This document shows positions 58,356 through 64,000 of a stretch of DNA of 64,000 bases, piece after piece. This DNA is from Phascolomyces articulosus. Taxonomy: Eukaryota > Mucoromycota > Mucoromycetes > Mucorales > Lichtheimiaceae. The stretch's first letter is position 1, and the number at the start of each line of letters is the position of its first letter. The notes under the pieces were generated by a model that searched no databases, was not told the origin of the DNA, and saw nothing but the letters and a program-made list of their open reading frames with translations. Location of the stretch: contig JAIXMP010000002.1 in the NCBI GenBank assembly GCA_025677815.1, positions 620,001 to 684,000 on the forward strand, given 5' to 3'. The translations under genes and the position numbers were made by a program.

Positions 58356-61345
58356 ATGCCGTGGTCTCAAACACCGAAACGGCCATTTCGATTCGTGGTA
58401 TATTTGATCGTGCTTGCTGCATTCGGTTTTTTTATCCGTTCATTATTTTCGACAACACCGTCTCCTCCACCACCCGTCACTCGTGATTGGAAAGCCAATG
58501 CCCCATCAACTACAACTGCACCTATACCCACCATCATTGCCAACAATGTGACAGATCCTATATTAAAAGAAGATTATTGGCCTCAATGGCAGACTTGGGA
58601 AAAAGGTCTCAAAAAAGTTTAATATGATGATACTAATTAATTCAATTATATTGCTTTCATCTTCAAACACCCCCCCCCCAAAATTTTTGTGTGTATTAAC
58701 ATTTTTTTTGGTAAATTGTACATGATTTATAGATGGTTGGATAATAGGATCTTCTGATGCAGATCAACCTTTTTTACGAAACTTTCAAATGTATAAAGAA
58801 CATGGCCATGATGCGGTGGGGATGACGACATTTATAGACCAATCGACATTATCCATTCATGCACTTGTGGTGGATGTAATCCTTCGTGTCACAGACATAA
58901 AAAAGATCCAACCACAATTAGAAGCAATTGTGGCCCAAACTATCAAACCTAAGACAGTGTGGCTGATGGTCCCTTCAAGCACAACAACCATACCTACTAT
59001 TACAACTTTTTTCAACCAACATCAAATCGATACACGTATTTTATATATACCCCAACAACAGCAACAACAAAATGAACAACAAGAGGATAACTGGTTTCCT
59101 TGGATTGAACCAAGTATTACCCCAACCACAGAATGGTTTTGGGTTCTAGAACACGACAATGTACCTTCTTCATCCCATTATCTGGAAAGCATGCTTCGCC
59201 TCATGCATTCGCCACCTTACCAAAATGCGTTACTGGGGACTCGTGGTATTCTTTTTCCATCCAATTTTCATGACGATGATAATACAATGATATGTCTATC
59301 CTCCAATACAATAAATTTACCGACGAGTGTATCGCAACCAGTGGATATGGTCCAAGGATCATGGGTATTGAAAAAAGAATGGATATCATGGATATATAGA
59401 GCTTCCTCGGAAGAAATGCAACTTCCATTAGGGTATGCTATTTCATACCAACTGATGAAACATAGTGATATCATGACGGTTAGTTTACCATCGCATCCAC
59501 ACCTCGATTTCCATGACAACAACAACGACCAGTGCCAACGGATACAAAATGCATATACACATAATCTTGGATGGAAGCATTTACGATCGTTACGTACAAG
59601 TCCTACTACCTTGGATTATCGACAAACAACCATTCGAAACAACAAATATGGACTAGATACCTTATTATTTGTATTAGATGGACCAGACCAAGCAGCTGCA
59701 TATTATCCTCTCATGTGTCGGTTTGGTTACACTGTCCATGTCATTGTATCGGGTGCAGAGCGTGGATTATCGGGATCGATATTGAAAACAACATTGGAAA
59801 AGACGGGATGTGATCATCGTGTCATTTTGCATGATGTAGGAAATAGAATCTCGGCTACAGGGGATGAAGAAACATGGTCCATGGAAATGGCATCGATCGT
59901 GACAAGATTATCACGTGTCTTTCGACCAAGAGCTACTTTTTATATTCAGCGTCAACATCCTTTATCTCATGCATTAAAGACCATGGCAGAGAATGAAAAA
60001 ACAGTGGCCATTGGATTACCTGCTGATGATGTAATTCATGCTTTGTGGATATCCGATTTACCGTTGGAAGCTTTGGAACGTAAGTGGTGGGGGATTGGTT
60101 TTTTTATAATTTATCTGTTTGGTTGCTGTTATCTATTTGTATTTTTAGATAAAGAAAAAAAAACTAAAAATAGAGTGATTGAATCCAACAACTATTTTTT
60201 ATCAATAGAATGGCATACGCCGGATATCAACTTGGTTGTGATCACCGATCGTCGTCCTCATTCTCTCTCTCGATTATTACAATCTGCCGAACGTTCGTTT
60301 TTTTTAGGTGATCAAGTCAACTTGATGATTCATATGGAACAATCTTCCGATGCTGTCACTCGTATGCATGTTGGTCAATTTCCTTGGCAACATGGTAAAA
60401 AGATCCTCCGTCATCGTATCCGAAAAGGTGGATTGATGCCTGCTATCATTGAATCATGGTATCCCAAACACAATGATGACTATGCTGTGATTTTGGAAGA
60501 CGATATCTCAGTCTCTCCTTTATTCTACGTATGGGCCAAATACAGCATTTTGCAATACCGTTATACTTCTGCACAAACCAAAGAAGAAGAGGATTTACGA
60601 AAGATGATGTATGGTGTCAGTCTTTATTCCCCACGTAATTTGGAACTACATCCGGCAGGTCGACGACCGTTCCACCCAGATAATGTACTTCTCAATCACT
60701 ACCCACCACGCATGCCCTATGTCAGTCAAGTGCCTTGCAGTTGGGGTGCCGTATATTTCCCAGAACATTGGCGTGAATTCCATGAATACTTGACGATTCG
60801 TTTAATGGATTTGAGTCAAGATCAATTACTCAATGTCACAGTTCCCAAAAGTCGATCCGAACGATGGAAAAAATCATGGAAAAAATACTTTATTGAATTG
60901 GTTTATCTACGTGCTTATGTCATGTTGTATCCGAATTTCCAGTCGTTTGAATCCTTTTCGACCAATCATTTGGAAACAGGTACGCATGTTAAGACCAATG
61001 TGAAACGGCTTAACGCTATCAGTGCGTTTTTGGTGCCTTTGATGCAACGCGATACTATTTTGGCCCAATTACCCAATCATCGATTGCCGACGTATAGTGA
61101 TTTACCGGTGTTGGATTTATGGGGATACTTAAGGACGCATGATGAACTAGATGAAACAGCCAGTCAATGGCATACTCGTGTATCGACATGTCCAAGGACA
61201 ACGGGGACATTTGATCCACAAGATTTACTTTGTCCATTCCCACCTCCAGAGGTACCTGTACCTGAACCACCGAAAAAACCTAAAAAAATCAAGACAGTCT
61301 ATGCGGTTGAACCGATAGAATATGTGACCATGTATAATAATAACC

Positions 61346-61382
<37 letters not shown>

Positions 61383-61596
61383 GCATATTATGGATGAAGA
61401 ATATGTACCACAACCGATTGATGTCGCGATCATGCCATCTGAACCAGATGATGGTTCGAATCTTTGGGATGATCATTGGTTGGATTTATTGGGTGAACTT
61501 GATTATATGAATGAATTATATAATCGTGTTCATAGTCGTCCTAATGAGGATTTAAGAGATATTCTTACTGCTGATGCTGAATTGGATCTAGATTAG
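58356..61596 (+). CDS. Type II membrane glycosyltransferase-like protein, three exons
   Basis: Exons: 58356-58605, 58733-60079, 60209-61596; 994 residues. Residues 11-31 are a signal anchor after a basic start, followed by a Pro-rich stem: the usual Golgi type II layout. The luminal part has a first domain (about 84-530, DGWIIGSSDADQPF, TIKPKTVWLMVPSS) and a second (534-800) that begins INLVVITDRRPHSLSRLLQS and carries E629-D630-D631 in YAVILEDDISVSPLFYVWA. An acidic DxD-type motif in this setting is the nucleotide-sugar/metal site of GT-A enzymes (GT2 or GT13-like). PCSWGAVYFPEHW follows. The sugar and acceptor are unknown. A run of about 15 Gln lies near residue 913. The first donor is GTCTCA, weak but the only one that keeps frame. 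Intron 2 (129 bp) is a multiple of three without stops. Confidence 0.75.
61346..61385 (+). repeat. CAA/CAG repeat coding for polyglutamine
   Basis: Thirteen to fifteen consecutive glutamine codons, mostly CAA, inside the glycosyltransferase gene. Length may vary between strains. Confidence 0.85.
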
Positions 61597-62369
61597 TTAA
61601 TATAATATTACGTGTATACTCCTACTTCCCTACCCCTTTATCTTTCTTACGTATTTATATACTTAATTCAAAAACACCACTCATTACCCTTTCCTTTCTT
61701 TATATATATATTATTAGTCCTTTTCCCACTCATTTCTCTTCTTTTTTTGTATCATAATATAACAAAAATATATAACAATATCATAACTACTTATTAACTA
61801 AGTATAAATTTACAAGGGAAATTATACATGGATAATTGAATGAGATACATTGATGATTCTTATTAAAGGTATATGATTTGAAGCTAGTAAATCAAGAAAT
61901 ATAATGACGGATGAGGGCCTTTACTCGTAAGAATTATTTCAACTTTTCTAGAGAAGATTGCTATATTATATACTATATAAAAAGTTCTCCCCTGGGGTAT
62001 TTGTGCATACAGCAAGAGCTTTCTATCCAATGTTCCATGCTGTACTTTTGTCGTTGTATGCAATGAATTAGTCTGGATGGGGCATAATTTGAGGCTTTTA
62101 TGACAAAAAATAGTTAGTGGCTACGACAAGAAACTAATTCACATTGATCTACAAATTCTCGCAGCAGTATTTCTTTAGGCTATTATTATGCTGAGCCTTA
62201 TCACCTTATACGTGCTGCTAAACAAAGTCCCCACGTAAAAACCTTTTGTACAACCTTTAACGGAAGTTGAATTTAAATAGGATAAATATAATTAAAATAA
62301 TCAGAATTTCCTCTTTTTGTTCTCTTTTTTTTTTCTTATTTTTTTATATACTCATTATATATATAAAGG
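61597..62369. other. Spacer before the last gene
   Basis: AT-rich with a T-tract just before the F-box start. No supported gene. Confidence 0.6.
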
Positions 62370-64000
62370 ATGGGTACTTTTGAAAACGCATATAACACCA
62401 TTCGATCTGTATTAACACCCACGATCCAAAATCCAACAAACACAAATCCTCTATTATCCAATAGCGATCACCAAAGTGAAAAAGAAACAATAAGAAGAAA
62501 AGAACTCGAACACAACAGCAATGGGTTGACAGGAGCAGTTGATCCAAATGATAACAGTCCCAGTACTTTGGCAGATCAATATGATTATGTATCCATTACG
62601 ACGGTAACGACACTAGTCACCGACAATAGTAATAGCAGTGGGAAAGAATATAATTTTCCAGAAGAAATCTTCTGCCTTATTTTCGAAAATATGTTTATTA
62701 CGGATTTAATACGCTGCTCTGCAGTGTGTCAAAAATGGAATCGCATTATTCTGGACAAACGCTATTTTTGGCAAGATATTGAGGCTCGATTTCACCTATT
62801 ACGTAAACAAACATTAGACAAATTAATTCGACAACGAATACGAGAATTTCGTATAGGTGATTTTCAAAGAAACTCTTACGCACTATATGACACCATTGAT
62901 CTTTTAATCAATACATCGAATGTGTCTTATATACAAAGACTATGTAAGTTTATTTTTTCATTATAAATATATTTAAATATTATCATGATGAACATTCTTT
63001 TTTCCCTTTCACCATGATGCTGTATACTAATAAAAAGTCATATATCCATTGCCACCCCTTATAATACATATTTATACTATAGCCATCGACAATTGTTGCT
63101 TTACCCACCGCACCGCAGATCATCTTGCTTATGCTATTCAACTAATGCCCAAATTAAAACGAATCGAATTTATTGACAATGGATTTCCCAGCCACGAACA
63201 TCTTAAAACTATCATGGATGCAATTCTTAGTTCCACAACCACAACCCATATTTTATTTTATCAAACAGAGACAAGAAGGTCCCTTTTGAGTGGATACTCT
63301 GATAATATCTTTCTACCGATCAATCAATATATACCCGACGTTGTCACAAATCGTGTCTCCTACCTCCGAATGGCTAGACCACCAGATCCGTCATATCCCG
63401 CAGCATATATGAATGCTCCTAAGAAATTAAGAGCTTTCAAAGATAATCACGGGTCCATGTTGGGTGCGTTTCGAAAATTTCCTTGTCTGACACAATTGCT
63501 TTTGGATATCCGAGTACTTAAGAGAGGGGGTCAGGGTCTTCTTTATGATGCCATCAAATCTTGTCCACAACTGGTCACTTTATTGGTCACCAATAATGCA
63601 GCGGTGCCTCAGCCAACTACTTGCCTCTTTAATGATACCCTACAATTATTAGAAAAAGGAGATGTACATCATCCAAGACAATGCCATTATGACAGGCCAT
63701 TACAACAGAGAAATGTTACTAACAATAGTAATAACAGTACAAAAAATGACCTGAACAAAAAAACAGTCAGTAAAACATCACCATCCAAAATCATCTCTAC
63801 GCTATCCAACCAGAGACATCAACAGCAACAGTCATCAAACCAAGGATTACGTCAATTGATCATTGCCGACAAAAAGATTCAACTTGGACCCGATGTAGGT
63901 AGTTCCCTATTCAAACATTCACATACATCACTGGAGTTATTATATTTGCAATGTCAATTGGAAACAAACCAATGCTACAAAATATTCGATCAAGAAATAA
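62370..64000 (+). CDS. F-box protein, 3' end outside the window
   Basis: Exon 1 62370-62943, intron of 139 bp (GTAAGT...TAG), exon 2 from 63083, still open at 64000 with no stop, so the C-terminus is cut off. 497 complete codons are visible. The N-terminal 90 residues are Asn/Ser/Thr-rich. The F-box spans about residues 92-135 (NFPEEIFCLIFENMF, AVCQKWNRIIL, RYFWQDIEARF). Beyond the intron come leucine-rich-like blocks (LAYAIQLMPKLKRIEF, LTQLLLDIRVL, CPQLVTLLVTNN, LELLYLQCQL). These suggest irregular leucine-rich repeats, as in the F-box gene at 43-45 kb. Likely an SCF substrate receptor. It is not an obvious tandem copy of that gene. Confidence 0.82.

Noticed and set aside
58606..58732. Alternative first donor at GTTTAA in the glycosyltransferase gene
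   Set aside because: It puts exon 2 in a frame with an early stop; GTCTCA at 58606 is weak but keeps the frame.
1..64000. CRISPR arrays, bacterial operons, prophage or defence islands
   Set aside because: No regular spacer-repeat arrays or closely packed same-strand genes; all genes have fungal introns or eukaryotic domains.

Overview
The window looks like nuclear DNA of an early-diverging filamentous fungus, most likely Mucoromycota (Mucorales-like). Spacers are AT-rich, introns are mostly 75-300 bp with GTAAGT-like donors and TAG/CAG acceptors, and all recognisable proteins are eukaryotic and fungal in type. A ferritin gene and a decayed copy of a protein family that I recall as expanded in Mucorales point the same way. 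No tRNA, rRNA, CRISPR array or bacterial operon was seen. Many genes were rebuilt here by joining exons in frame; the exon coordinates are inside each entry.

Layout. 0.4-1.7 kb: a single-pass membrane protein with a PPxY motif. 3.6-6.0 kb: an accessory patch with palindromes, a decayed gene, and an inverted partial copy of its last exon. 6.88-9.78 kb: an apparently intact PIF/Harbinger DNA transposon with 77-bp identical inverted repeats and two convergent ORFs. 10.8-12.9 kb: a HET-like protein. 13.0-15.1 kb: an Lnt-like nitrilase-fold membrane protein (6 exons). 16.4-18.2 kb: core protein 1 of the bc1 complex. 18.2-23.1 kb is gene-poor. 23.1-24.7 kb: a P450. 26.1-27.5 kb: an MLX-like bHLH-zip factor. 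29.8-31.8 kb: a MEF2/Rlm1-type MADS factor (6 exons). 32.1-33.8 kb: MYG1 exonuclease (8 exons). 34.3-34.5 kb: a secreted CS-alpha-beta-like peptide. 35.2-37.4 kb: an alpha-arrestin. 37.5-42.3 kb is gene-poor.

42.3-43.0 kb: a coding relic. 43.0-45.3 kb: an F-box/LRR-like protein. 46.0-47.0 kb: ferritin with an altered ferroxidase centre. 47.6-48.2 kb: a small unknown gene. 50.2-51.8 kb: a DCN1-like neddylation factor with a 7-nt microexon. 54.7-55.2 kb: a membrane-anchored NDP kinase-like protein. 56.1-57.6 kb: a PQ-loop transporter. 58.4-61.6 kb: a Golgi-type glycosyltransferase-like protein. 62.4 kb to the edge: a second F-box gene, cut by the window end.

How the genes relate. Most are unrelated housekeeping genes in ordinary fungal order. 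One theme is ubiquitin/NEDD8 control: DCN1-like factor (cullin neddylation), two F-box proteins (SCF substrate receptors), and two PPxY proteins (candidate Rsp5/NEDD4 adaptors). The accessory part is the 3.6-9.8 kb patch, where a decayed gene family lies next to a transposon whose identical ends suggest recent movement.
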